64,000 nt of DNA, taken from CAIYRG01 sp964494505. GTDB taxonomy: Bacteria > Pseudomonadota > Alphaproteobacteria > Micropepsales > Micropepsaceae. Shown here in pieces: positions 16,727 to 24,799 of this stretch. The notes below the pieces were generated by a model. It saw only the letters and a list, made by a program, of their open reading frames with translations, had not been told where the DNA came from and made no database searches. Made by a program: the position numbers and the translations under genes. Numbering within the stretch: position 1 is the first letter of the stretch; each line of letters starts with the position of its first letter. The DNA lies in the NCBI GenBank assembly GCA_964494505.1, contig CAZBRO010000020.1:1-64000 (forward strand), read 5' to 3'.

Positions 16727-17821
16727 ATGCAAGCAACAAGACGACGCGCTTCTTGGAATCGGACGGCAGGGACGGTCTTCGTCTTTGCCCTGATGACGAT
16801 GCTTGCGGGAAGAGCGCTGGCGCAGGCCGCCGATACGCCGGCGCGGATTTCCTTCCAGATCGCAACGGGCTCCACCACCGGGGCCTATTTTCCGATTGGT
16901 GCGCTTCTCGCCCAGGTTCTGAGCCATCCACCCGGCGTCGGCCGCTGTGAAGCGGCCAATGCCTGCGGACCCTCCGGATTGATCGTGTCCACGCGGGCCT
17001 CGCAAGGATCGGTCGCCAATGTGCTCTCCGTGAATGGCGGCATGGTGACGTCAGGGCTCGCGCAAACCGATGTGGTTTCGCTTGCGGTGGTGGGACAGGG
17101 GCCTTTCCGTAAAGCCGGCCCCGCCAAGGAATTGCGCGTCATCGCCAATCTCTATGGCGAGGATCTGCACCTCATCGCGGCCAAGAAGGCGAAAATCAAA
17201 AGCGTGGCCGACCTGCGCGGCAAGCGCGTGTCCATCGGCAGCGAGAACTCCGGCACCATCGTGACCACGCGCGCGGTGTTGACCGCCTTCAGGCTGACGG
17301 AAAAATCATTCTCCCCGAATTACGATTCCGCCGAGAGGGCAATCGATCTGCTGCAGTCGGGCAAGATCGATGCGATGTTCTTCGTCGGCGGCGTGCCGGT
17401 CGGTCTGGTGCAGCAGGCGCTGGATGACGGCGGTGCGGAACTTGTGCCAATCGATGGGGACGGGCTGAAGCGGTTGCTGGCGCGCGAGCCGTCTCTTTCG
17501 GCGCACGCGATCCCCAAGGGCACCTATGCCAATGCGCCCGAGGTCCAGACCGTGAGCGTGGATGCGCTATGGATCACCGATTCCGCCGAACCTGATCCCG
17601 TGGTCTACGGGATGCTGAAGGCTCTCTATAATCCGGCCAATCGCGCAAGCCTCCAGGCCGGACGCCAGGGCACGCATTTCCTCGAACTCGCGTCAGGGGC
17701 AAAGGACGGAAGCGCGCCGCTCCATCCGGGCGCGGTCAAGTTCTTCACCGAAACGGGCGTGCTGAAAGCCGTGCAGCAGAAGGCGGCCCTTCAGGTCCCG
17801 TCACAGCCGAAGCGGTCGTAG
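16727..17821 (+). CDS. TAXI-family TRAP transporter solute-binding protein
   Basis: The 364-residue exported protein (signal peptide with hydrophobic core near residues 15-32, cleavage near AQAAD) shows the TAXI family pattern: FQIATGSTTGAYFPIG at the start of the mature protein, GLAQTDV and LRGKRVSIGSENSGTIVT. TAXI proteins bind small organic acids in the periplasm for a fused DctQM-type permease. No permease gene lies in this window, so this is an orphan binding protein or uses a distant transporter. It converges on the following hydrolase gene with 13 bases between them. Confidence 0.82.
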   Translation: MQATRRRASWNRTAGTVFVFALMTMLAGRALAQAADTPARISFQIATGSTTGAYFPIGALLAQVLSHPPGVGRCEAANACGPSGLIVSTRASQGSVANVLSVNGGMVTSGLAQTDVVSLAVVGQGPFRKAGPAKELRVIANLYGEDLHLIAAKKAKIKSVADLRGKRVSIGSENSGTIVTTRAVLTAFRLTEKSFSPNYDSAERAIDLLQSGKIDAMFFVGGVPVGLVQQALDDGGAELVPIDGDGLKRLLAREPSLSAHAIPKGTYANAPEVQTVSVDALWITDSAEPDPVVYGMLKALYNPANRASLQAGRQGTHFLELASGAKDGSAPLHPGAVKFFTETGVLKAVQQKAALQVPSQPKRS

Positions 17822-17834
17822 AGTTTGTTCTCGC

Positions 17835-18911
17835 CTACCGGGCCTTGCCGATGTTGATCTCGGTGTTGAAGCAGGTCGGTTCGCGATAGCCCTTCGACAC
17901 CGTGACCAGGTTCGGATCTTCGTCCTTCAGCGCCTGGAACACCGGCTCGGTCGAGCGCCAGAGCCCGTCCTTGCCCACCGCTTCTCCGGCATCGTGGTGT
18001 GCCGGCATGATCACATCGGGCCGGTAGGTGCGCAAATATTCCTGCGCCTGCGGCACCGTCATCAGGGGCAGGAAGTCCGCGCGGAACGCTGTGATGGCGA
18101 GATCGACGCGTCCGACCCTCTGCATCGCCGCTTTTTCGTAATCGGTCACCACGCCGGCGCTGTCGCGGTACATGATGCGAAAGCCGTCATCGAGCGTGAT
18201 GAGGTACGCGATGGTGCCTTCGGTGATTACGCGCGGGCCGCCGGTGCCGCGGGCGCGGATGGCGGCATCTTCGGCTTTCTGCTCCGGCGTCAGTTCGGGA
18301 AGAAGCGAATTCAGCGCCGCGTTCATGACCTGCGATACGTGCTGATTGGGCTCGCCGTGCCGGCCGAGGATCGGCTCCACCGTGAAGCCGGGGAATGTCA
18401 GCACCTCGCCGCCCTTTCCGGTGACGGTCTTGATCTGCTTGGCGGGCAGGGGCTGGGTCATCAGCTTTTCGGTGGTGACGGGGGCGCCGACCACCATCGC
18501 GCCCGTCTGCGTTCCGATGGAGGCGGCGTCCGACATGTGATCCACATGGCCGTGACCGAGAAGGATCACGTCGGCCTTTTTGATATCGGCCGCCTTCACG
18601 CCCAGCGGCGGAAAGAAGCTGCCGCGGTCGTAATAGGCATCGAGCAGAATGATGTGGCCGTCATAGACCAGTTCGTAATTGGAAAAGCCGGTCCAGCGCA
18701 CCGCGAGCGTGTGGCGGTTGCGCGGGTATGTACCTCCGGTCGAAACCAGCTTTGTGGCCACGCAGGCCGGATCGCGGGTTTCGGTCGCGCCCACACGGTC
18801 GAGGGCGGGGTTCAGGTCAGCCCTCGGATCGGAAAACGGGATCGCCGCGGCGCCGGCGGAAAAGGCGGCCACAAGCGGCGCAGAGAGCAACAGCGAAGAC
18901 AGGCGTTTCAT
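17835..18911 (-). CDS. Exported metallo-beta-lactamase fold hydrolase
   Basis: The 358-residue exported protein (signal peptide about 1-23, ending AGAAA) has an MBL fold. The metal site is VILLGHGHVDHMSD; a TWxGxS-like strand (VRWTGFSNYELVYDGHIILLDAYYDRG) and IMPAHHDAGEAVG later in the chain look UlaG-like. Substrate is unknown; lactonase or phosphodiesterase activity would both fit this fold. It is followed 32 bases downstream by an NHL-repeat gene on the same strand with which it may share a transcript. Confidence 0.8.
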   Translation of the reverse strand: MKRLSSLLLSAPLVAAFSAGAAAIPFSDPRADLNPALDRVGATETRDPACVATKLVSTGGTYPRNRHTLAVRWTGFSNYELVYDGHIILLDAYYDRGSFFPPLGVKAADIKKADVILLGHGHVDHMSDAASIGTQTGAMVVGAPVTTEKLMTQPLPAKQIKTVTGKGGEVLTFPGFTVEPILGRHGEPNQHVSQVMNAALNSLLPELTPEQKAEDAAIRARGTGGPRVITEGTIAYLITLDDGFRIMYRDSAGVVTDYEKAAMQRVGRVDLAITAFRADFLPLMTVPQAQEYLRTYRPDVIMPAHHDAGEAVGKDGLWRSTEPVFQALKDEDPNLVTVSKGYREPTCFNTEINIGKAR

Positions 18912-18943
18912 GGTCTTCTCCCAAAAGCCGCAAGAGCACGGCT

Positions 18944-19957
18944 CTATTTCTTGACGTGGCGTTCGAGCATCTGGCGGCGGACGACTGCGCCATAGACATT
19001 GCCTTGCGCGTCCACGCCGATGCCCTCAGCGCCGGAATGCTCGGGCCTGGTCGATTCCATATCCTCGATGAAGGCGGTGACGGTACCGTCCCTGGCGCTG
19101 CCGATGCGGATGCCCTTCTTGATCCCCATCAGTTCATGCGCGCCGGTGTCGGGGCCCGATTCCGAATCCGTCACATAAATAGTGTCGTCCTTGGTGATGG
19201 AAATCCCGCTCGGCCGGCCGAACTGATGCCACACATCGAGCAGCTTGCCGTCCTGGTCGAAGATCTGGATGCGGTTGTTCTCGCGGTCGCCGGCGAACAG
19301 CCGTCCGCGCGAGTCGAACGCAATGGTATGAACCTCGCTGAACTCGCCGGGGCCGGAGCCCTTGCGGCCCCATTCCTTGATGAATTTGCCGGTGCGATCG
19401 AATTTGACGATGCGGTTGTTCTTGCCGTTGCGATGGGAGTCCGAGACGAAGATGTCGCCGTTGGGGGCAATCGCAACGTCGGTCGGTTGATCGAACAGAT
19501 CGGGGCCGCCGCCCGAGACACCAGCCTTGCCCAGCGTCATCAGCAGGTGACCGTCGGGGCCGAATTCGATGACCTGATGGCCTTTGCCGTTCGCCCCTCC
19601 CGCGTCGGTGACCCAGAGATTGCCGGCCGCATCCACCGTGGCGCCGTGCGGGAATACGAACATTCCGGCCCCGAATGACGCGAGAAGCTTTCCGGCTGCG
19701 TTGTATTTCAGGACCGGGGCCTCGGCGCGCCCGGCGCAGGAATTGTTGAAACAGCGATGGACGACATAGATCGAGCCGTCCGGCGCCGGTTCGACCGCGG
19801 TGACGGCCGCCCATTTCACGCCGGCTGGAAGCTCGCCCCAGTCGCGCGTGGTGCGATAGGGTTGCGGCAGATCGTTGCGCGGATTGCCGCCATCGGCCGC
19901 AAGCGCATGACCGCCGAGCATCCCAACAACCGCAAAAAGCAGACCCGCGCGCGTCAT
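18944..19957 (-). CDS. Exported NHL-repeat beta-propeller protein
   Basis: A 337-residue exported protein (signal peptide to about residue 21, GHALAAD) with about six NHL blades; VDAAGNLWVTDAGG, APNGDIFVSDSHRNG and DSRGRLFAGDRENNRIQIFDQDG are typical blades. Two cysteines (RCFNNSC) lie in the first blade. Such propellers act as binding scaffolds, peptidyl-glycine lyase-like enzymes or lactonases; no catalytic set is evident. The ATG at 19957 is chosen because GGGAGGA lies 6 bases upstream. It is upstream of the MBL-fold gene on the same strand. Confidence 0.78.
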   Translation of the reverse strand: MTRAGLLFAVVGMLGGHALAADGGNPRNDLPQPYRTTRDWGELPAGVKWAAVTAVEPAPDGSIYVVHRCFNNSCAGRAEAPVLKYNAAGKLLASFGAGMFVFPHGATVDAAGNLWVTDAGGANGKGHQVIEFGPDGHLLMTLGKAGVSGGGPDLFDQPTDVAIAPNGDIFVSDSHRNGKNNRIVKFDRTGKFIKEWGRKGSGPGEFSEVHTIAFDSRGRLFAGDRENNRIQIFDQDGKLLDVWHQFGRPSGISITKDDTIYVTDSESGPDTGAHELMGIKKGIRIGSARDGTVTAFIEDMESTRPEHSGAEGIGVDAQGNVYGAVVRRQMLERHVKK

Positions 19958-20106
19958 CGGCGGTCCTCCCGGGTGCCATTTTTCCAAGAATGCGCCGTTC
20001 GGGTCTGCGCCGCAATCGCGCGGCAGCCCAGCCCATGCCGTTCCGTGCGCTCGCGGAAAATGCTATCTAGCCGTGCAAAAGGGGCTGCTGGAGGAGCGGG
20101 AGCGAC

Positions 20107-20961
20107 ATGCCCAAATTCGCATCGATTGCCGTTGCGGCCGGATTGCTGTGCTCGGGCGCCTTTCTGTGGGCGGCGTCCGCCGACGACAAGCAGGCTCCGA
20201 TCCCGAATTTCAACCCGGACGGCGAAACCGCCTGGGCGGCGGACCGCCCGGCGAGCGATGATTTTCTCCCGCATGACAAATCGGCGGGTCCCGGACCCGT
20301 CGAGTCCGATCCTGCCCATCCCTATACGCCGAACGGGCAGGGTCAGCCGACCTATCGCGTTGCGGACCTTACCAACCCGATCCTGAAGCCCTGGGTCGTC
20401 GCGCAGATGAAGAAGACCAATGACGACGTGCTGGCCGGCAAGGTGCCCTTCATCGCGCGCGAACGCTGCTATCCCGGCGGGGTGCCCAATTTCGACATCT
20501 ACAATCGCGGCCAGCCCGTCCACATCATCCAGACCAAGAACGAAGTCTGGATGATCAACGAACTCTATGCCTCGACGCGGCGCATCTATTTGAACGTGCC
20601 GCATTCGAAGAACCCGAAACCCTCCTGGTACGGAGAATCGGTCGGCCATTACGAAGGCGACACGCTGGTGGTCGATACGATCGGGCAGAACGACAAGACC
20701 TTCGTCGACAATTACCGCACCCCCCACACGACGCAGATGCATGTGGTCGAGCGCTTCCGCATGATCAATGGCGGGAAGTCGCTGGAGGTGAATATTTCGG
20801 TCGATGACCCGGGCGCGTTCAATATGCCCTGGACGGCGCGCTCGACCTGGCAGCGCGTGCATCCGGGCATGCTGATCGAAGACCTCTGCGAACCGAACAA
20901 CTCTTTCTATTTCGGCTACGAGGTGGCGCCCTTACCGCACGACGACAATCCGGCGTTTTGA
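20107..20961 (+). CDS. Exported protein of unknown function, PSWYGES family member 1
   Basis: A 284-residue exported protein (signal peptide to about residue 24, WAASAD). Its core matches two other proteins in this window (21688-22563 and 46600-47595): ADLTNPILKPWV near residue 93, then PSWYGESVGHYEGDTLVVDT, TPHTTQMHVVERFRM and VDDPGAFNMPW. The conserved Trp, His, Glu and Asp residues suggest a sugar- or aromatic-binding beta-rich fold, but I do not know a function. Related exported proteins are common in soil bacteria. It lies between the NHL propeller (divergent) and a toxin-antitoxin pair (convergent). Confidence 0.8.
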   Translation: MPKFASIAVAAGLLCSGAFLWAASADDKQAPIPNFNPDGETAWAADRPASDDFLPHDKSAGPGPVESDPAHPYTPNGQGQPTYRVADLTNPILKPWVVAQMKKTNDDVLAGKVPFIARERCYPGGVPNFDIYNRGQPVHIIQTKNEVWMINELYASTRRIYLNVPHSKNPKPSWYGESVGHYEGDTLVVDTIGQNDKTFVDNYRTPHTTQMHVVERFRMINGGKSLEVNISVDDPGAFNMPWTARSTWQRVHPGMLIEDLCEPNNSFYFGYEVAPLPHDDNPAF

Positions 20962-20970
20962 GCCCGCGTA

Positions 20971-21300
20971 TCACGCCGCACGCCGCGCGGAATGGGGGCG
21001 GTGCTTGCGCGGCGCGACGGTAAGCCTCACCTCCATATCCTTGTCAAGCTTTCCGAGGATGCCGATCAGCCGGTCAAGGGTGAAGCGGCGCAGGCCGGCG
21101 CCGCGAATACGGGAAAATTCCGAATGGGCCACGCCTGTCAGTTTTTCAGCATCGCGCGTTGAAAGTCCGCGTTCATCGAGGATATGGACGATCTTCGCGG
21201 CAATGAGCGCACGCGCCTGTTCAAGATCGGCGTTAGGTCGACCGAAGTCTCGATAGACATTGCCGCTGCCGCGCACCAATTCGATGCTGTCTTTGCTCAT
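20971..21300 (-). CDS. XRE-family antitoxin (HigA-like)
   Basis: A 109-residue DNA-binding protein with a helix-turn-helix in residues about 45-80 (STRDAEKLTGVAHSEFSRIR), followed by FTLDRLIGILGKLDKDMEVRL as in short HigA-type antitoxins partnered with Gp49-like toxins. It would neutralise the toxin and repress its own operon. The ATG overlaps the toxin stop codon as ATGA, the usual toxin-first order. The basic C-terminal tail is probably unstructured. Family call is good; the partnership rests on the overlap. Confidence 0.85.
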   Translation of the reverse strand: MSKDSIELVRGSGNVYRDFGRPNADLEQARALIAAKIVHILDERGLSTRDAEKLTGVAHSEFSRIRGAGLRRFTLDRLIGILGKLDKDMEVRLTVAPRKHRPHSARRAA

Positions 21301-21617
21301 TGAAGAGCCTCCTTTAGCCGTTTGAGCCTCTCACGGATCAGATCGATCTCCGCCAGCGGAGTCTTGATTCCCGATTTCGATTTCTTCTGAAACGCATGAA
21401 GCACCCAAATATCGACTCCGATCTTGAGCGCATAAATGGCGCGAAAGGCATCGCCGCGATGCCTCAGGGCAATTTCAAATACGCCCCCATCAATGCCCTT
21501 TAGCGGCTTTGCCTTGTCGGATTTTCCGCCTTCGGCGGCAATCGTGAATGCGTCGAGCATATCGCTCTGGACGTCCTCGGGAAATTCCTCGAAGTCCTTA
21601 CGCGCCGCTTGATCCAA
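21297..21617 (-). CDS. Gp49/RelE-like toxin, start codon unclear
   Basis: Codes for a RelE/ParE superfamily toxin of the phage-derived Gp49 (HigB-like) type: ARKDFEEFPEDVQSDMLDAF, AKPLKGIDGGVFEIALRH, FRAIYALKIGVDIWVLHAF and QKKSKSGIKTP are the standard blocks. Such toxins cut ribosome-bound mRNA. The frame has no ATG or GTG near the conserved N-terminus; the TTG at 21617 gives 106 residues but lacks about seven family residues and a ribosome site. Two ATGs 30-40 bases upstream lie in another frame, so a frameshift or a rare start is possible. It overlaps the antitoxin gene by ATGA. Confidence 0.7.
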   Translation of the reverse strand: MDQAARKDFEEFPEDVQSDMLDAFTIAAEGGKSDKAKPLKGIDGGVFEIALRHRGDAFRAIYALKIGVDIWVLHAFQKKSKSGIKTPLAEIDLIRERLKRLKEALQ

Positions 21618-21687
21618 GAAATGGCTCTGCTGTTTCGCATTCGGCGCATGGTGACAAATTTGCCACCAGTTTGCAAGCCACTTTCCG

Positions 21688-22563
21688 CTAGAAGTCCGGC
21701 CTTTCGGCCGTTGGAACCGGTTCTGCGGCACGCTCGAAGAAGCCGCCATTGTTTTCGGCGCAGACATTTTCCTGCATCGGGCCCTGCTCGACGCGCCTGT
21801 AGCGCTGAACGCCGCGCCAGGCGGTCGTGAAGGCGCCCGGATCCTCCACTGTCGCGATGGCTTCGATGGCCTTGCCGCCGTCGAGCAGGCGATAGCGCTC
21901 GACCACGTGAATCTGCGTCGTGTGGGGCGTGCGGAACTGATCGACAAAGGTCCGCGCGTTCTGCCCGATCGTATCGACCACCAGCGTATCGCCGTTCTCG
22001 TAGTGGCCGATGGATTCGCCGAACCAGGAGGGTTTCGGGTTCGCCGAATGCCTGTCCGTCATATAGATGTGCCGGACCATGTGGTCTTCCTGCCAGATGA
22101 GCGTCACCACTTTTGGAGTCTGCAGGAAATAGACAGGCGTCACCGGATAGAGCAGCCATCCGGGCACGCCGATCGGCCAGCATCTTTCCTTGGGCGTGTA
22201 CACGCCTTCGCCCGCCAGCACGCGCTCGTTCACCTTCCTCAATTCCTCCTTCACCCAGGGCTGAAGGATGGGATTGGAAAGATCGGCGACATGGAAGGTC
22301 GGCTGAATGCCCTTTCGCGCGGCGTATGTGTTGTCGATGTAGGGATGGGCGGGATCGGACATCACGGGTCCGGGGCCGTCCGGAGGGGGGAGGAAATCAT
22401 CGCCGATGGGTTCGTCGCTGTTGGGAACGCCCGCAACCCAGCCGACGGTGGCATCCATGCCGAAATTCGGCACCGTTTCGGCGGCACCCACCGCCCAGTT
22501 GGGCGCGCAAGCCGCCGATGCCAGCAGCACCCCGGCAAGGATGCGGTTCAGGGAAATTGTCAT
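21688..22563 (-). CDS. Exported protein of unknown function, PSWYGES family member 2
   Basis: A 291-residue exported protein (signal peptide to about residue 27, WAVGAAE), closely related to the product of 20107-20961: ADLSNPILQPWV, KPSWFGESIGHYENGDTLVV, TIGQNARTFVDQFRTPHTTQ and VEDPGAFTTAW. It has one extra residue (Asn) in the central motif. A cysteine (KERCWP) is shared with the other two members. Function is not known. It shares a strand with the SMP-30 propeller upstream (12 bases apart), suggesting one operon of exported proteins. The downstream toxin may be read through from this transcript. Confidence 0.8.
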   Translation of the reverse strand: MTISLNRILAGVLLASAACAPNWAVGAAETVPNFGMDATVGWVAGVPNSDEPIGDDFLPPPDGPGPVMSDPAHPYIDNTYAARKGIQPTFHVADLSNPILQPWVKEELRKVNERVLAGEGVYTPKERCWPIGVPGWLLYPVTPVYFLQTPKVVTLIWQEDHMVRHIYMTDRHSANPKPSWFGESIGHYENGDTLVVDTIGQNARTFVDQFRTPHTTQIHVVERYRLLDGGKAIEAIATVEDPGAFTTAWRGVQRYRRVEQGPMQENVCAENNGGFFERAAEPVPTAERPDF

Positions 22564-22575
22564 CGCGGTATTCCT

Positions 22576-23589
22576 TCAGATTTTACGTGCCGGGACCGGG
22601 AGCCCCGCAGTCTTCAACTGTACCGAGCCCAGCGTCGAATGCGTGGTGAAATAAAGCGTCTTCCAATCGTCTCCGCCGAACGCAATGTTGGTTGTCTGCG
22701 GTTGTCCGTGCACGATGCGTCCGAGCTTCTTGCCGCTGGAATCAACAATGTAGATGCCGCCCGCGCCTCCGGTATAGAGGTTGCCCGCCATATCCACCTT
22801 GAAACCGTCGGGTCCGCCGGGTTCTGGCCCCTTCAGGTCGACGAACACGCGCTGCGTCTGGTTCGCGAGCAACCCGTTCGGCATCACGTCGAAGGCAACG
22901 ATCTGCGTGCGCCGCGAATCCCCGATATAGAGAATCTTCTCATCCGGCGAGAAAGCGAGCCCGTTCGGAAGGAACAGGTCGCGCGTGAGGAGATTGATCG
23001 TACCGAGGTCGGGCGACACGCGATAGACGCCGTTGTAATCGAGGTCCCAGGGTTGCGGCAGATCGGGGATATTCCAGGGATCGGTGAAATAGACCGAGCC
23101 GTCGGACTTCACCACCACGTCGTTGGGTTTGTTGATGCGCTTGCCCTGATAGGTATTGGCGATCACAGTGAAGCTTCCATCCGGCTCCTCGCGCGTGACG
23201 CGCCGCGCGACGCCTTCGCAAGCCACGAGCCGCCCCTGGATGTCGCGGGTGTGGCCATTGGCGCCATTGGTCTTCTCGCGATAGATGCTGGTGCCTTTGC
23301 CGGGTGTGTATTTGATGACCTGGTTGTCGCCGATGGAGCTGAAAAGCAGGAACCCGCCTTCCTTCCACCACACCGGGCCTTCGGTGTTGCCGCCGCCGCC
23401 GAAGCCGGTCGCGAGCGTGCGGATTGGTTCCGACGTGGAGATGATCTTGTCCAGCGCGGGATCGAATTGCTCGATGCGCGGTTTCAGCTCGGCGGAATGG
23501 GCAGCCCCAAATCCGCCTGCGAATGCCACGCTGCCCCCGGCCGCGAGTTCCAGCATCTGCCGGCGTGATAGCCGTCCCGTTCCGCCCAT
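22576..23589 (-). CDS. SMP-30/gluconolactonase/LRE-family exported propeller
   Basis: The 337-residue protein has an N-terminal RLSRRQMLELAAGG stretch, a Tat-type export signal. The six-bladed SMP-30 fold follows: TEGPVWW with the metal-binding Glu, then NGHTRDIQGRLVACE, INKPNDVVVKSDGSVYFTDP with Asn and Asp, and PNGLAFSPDEKILYIGDS. The Glu/Asn/Asp metal ligands of gluconolactonase are all present, so lactonase activity is plausible. Substrate is unknown. I chose the ATG at 23589, which has a GGAGGGG site; an earlier start at 23622 adds eleven residues. It is probably co-transcribed with the PSWYGES family gene downstream. Confidence 0.85.
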   Translation of the reverse strand: MGGTGRLSRRQMLELAAGGSVAFAGGFGAAHSAELKPRIEQFDPALDKIISTSEPIRTLATGFGGGGNTEGPVWWKEGGFLLFSSIGDNQVIKYTPGKGTSIYREKTNGANGHTRDIQGRLVACEGVARRVTREEPDGSFTVIANTYQGKRINKPNDVVVKSDGSVYFTDPWNIPDLPQPWDLDYNGVYRVSPDLGTINLLTRDLFLPNGLAFSPDEKILYIGDSRRTQIVAFDVMPNGLLANQTQRVFVDLKGPEPGGPDGFKVDMAGNLYTGGAGGIYIVDSSGKKLGRIVHGQPQTTNIAFGGDDWKTLYFTTHSTLGSVQLKTAGLPVPARKI

Positions 23590-23952
23590 GGGCGCCCCTC
23601 CTTCGACCTTCCCGAATGCCAAACATGCGTCCTTTTGCGTGCCCGGTAAATCGTGCTCGCGCCGTGTCCATTGCCCTGGGGCGTCCTCCGGAGGGACGGG
23701 ATTTGTTACCCCCGGATTGCGGGAACTGTAGCTTCACCTTTGCCTATCCCATTGGCATTATTCAATAAAAGTTGAGTTCCTGAACGGAACGTTCAGCTAC
23801 GGTTCATCTTCACAATTGCATGATCGCGTGCATGACGTGTTGACCGTCACCGCAGCGCCACGAACGAGCGCGCTAACAACAAAAGCAGACAGTTCGGAAC
23901 CTAAGGCTCGGCGTGCCCCGATAGAGGCGCGCCTGAAGGGGAGCGTGCGCGC
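23590..23952. other. Divergent intergenic region with a short inverted repeat
   Basis: This 363-base region lies between the SMP-30 gene (minus strand) and the secreted 281-residue protein (plus strand) and must hold promoters for both. The only clear element is the inverted repeat at 23780-23796. I see no gene or RNA structure in it. Confidence 0.55.
23780..23796. promoter_or_regulatory. Inverted repeat, possible operator
   Basis: CTGAAC and GTTCAG flank a five-base spacer, 157 bases upstream of the plus-strand gene start. Its position in a divergent promoter region and the 17-base length suit a dimeric regulator, but no regulator gene lies beside it. Confidence 0.3.
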
Positions 23953-24798
23953 ATGCAGGCTGTTGGAACCGCGTCTCTGGGGGTGGCCCTCCTCTCCTTC
24001 GTCGGCAACGCCTGGGCCGAAGACATTTGCGCCCGCGCCCAGGACCTGACCGCGCTTCAGACGGCGGCCGTTCAGCAGGAGCTTATGGTAGCCGCCTATG
24101 CCTGCAACGATTCCGGCCTTTACAACACCTTCGTCGTCACATTCCAAAGGGACCTTCAGGCATCGGACACCGCACTCCAGGCCTATTTTCTGCGTCTCAA
24201 TCCCGCGAGCGGTACGGCCGACTACCATAGTTATAAGACGAGGCTTGCGAACACCTACGCCCTGCGCACCGCCAGCAACACCGGCGAGTATTGCCGGCGC
24301 GCGCTGACAGTCTTCCGATCCGCCCTGAACGAGAACAAACAGAGCCTCGCCGCGTTCGTCCTGGCACAGCCCATGGCGGTCGGCTCAAGCTATCGCACCT
24401 GCGGGGAAAGCGTGCCGGGTGGCGCGATGGTGGCAAAGATCAATGCGCCGGCTCTCGCGGCGCCGCCGATGGCGCAAGGCACCAGAGCAATCACGGCGCG
24501 TGAAGATGATCGTACTCTTGTAACTCCGGCCCCGGACGGAACGGCGCTGCCTGCGCCCGTGAACAACAGCTACGCGAGCAACAATCCGGGCCGGCCGGCA
24601 GCCGATCCCTATCGCGCCGCTCCGTCTGGCGGCAGTGCCGGCTATCCTTACGACTCGCGCGATCCGTATGCGCGGCCCCCGTCCGGCAGCTACGGCACTT
24701 CCACTTATTATGGCGAGCGCGATCCCTATTACCGCGATCCCTATGACCGCTACTGGTATGGCGCTGTGCCGCCAGGATACTACGTGAGGAGACGTTAA
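23953..24798 (+). CDS. Secreted protein with Tyr/Arg/Asp-rich tail, unknown function
   Basis: A 281-residue exported protein (signal peptide to about residue 22, GNAWAED). The mature part has an Ala-rich helical domain with cysteines near residues 26, 51, 116 and 143. The C-terminal third is low-complexity and rich in Tyr, Pro, Arg and Asp, with repeated DPY units (SRDPYARPP, ERDPYYRDPYDRYWYG). I do not recognise the family. Its stop is one base before the start of the next gene, so the two are probably one operon and may act together at the cell surface. Confidence 0.7.
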   Translation: MQAVGTASLGVALLSFVGNAWAEDICARAQDLTALQTAAVQQELMVAAYACNDSGLYNTFVVTFQRDLQASDTALQAYFLRLNPASGTADYHSYKTRLANTYALRTASNTGEYCRRALTVFRSALNENKQSLAAFVLAQPMAVGSSYRTCGESVPGGAMVAKINAPALAAPPMAQGTRAITAREDDRTLVTPAPDGTALPAPVNNSYASNNPGRPAADPYRAAPSGGSAGYPYDSRDPYARPPSGSYGTSTYYGERDPYYRDPYDRYWYGAVPPGYYVRRR

Positions 24799-24799
24799 G

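Noticed and set aside
21907..23568. Plus-strand frame of 553 codons opposite the SMP-30 and PSWYGES genes
   Set aside because: Shadow frame crossing two real genes and their boundary; composition is typical of antisense.
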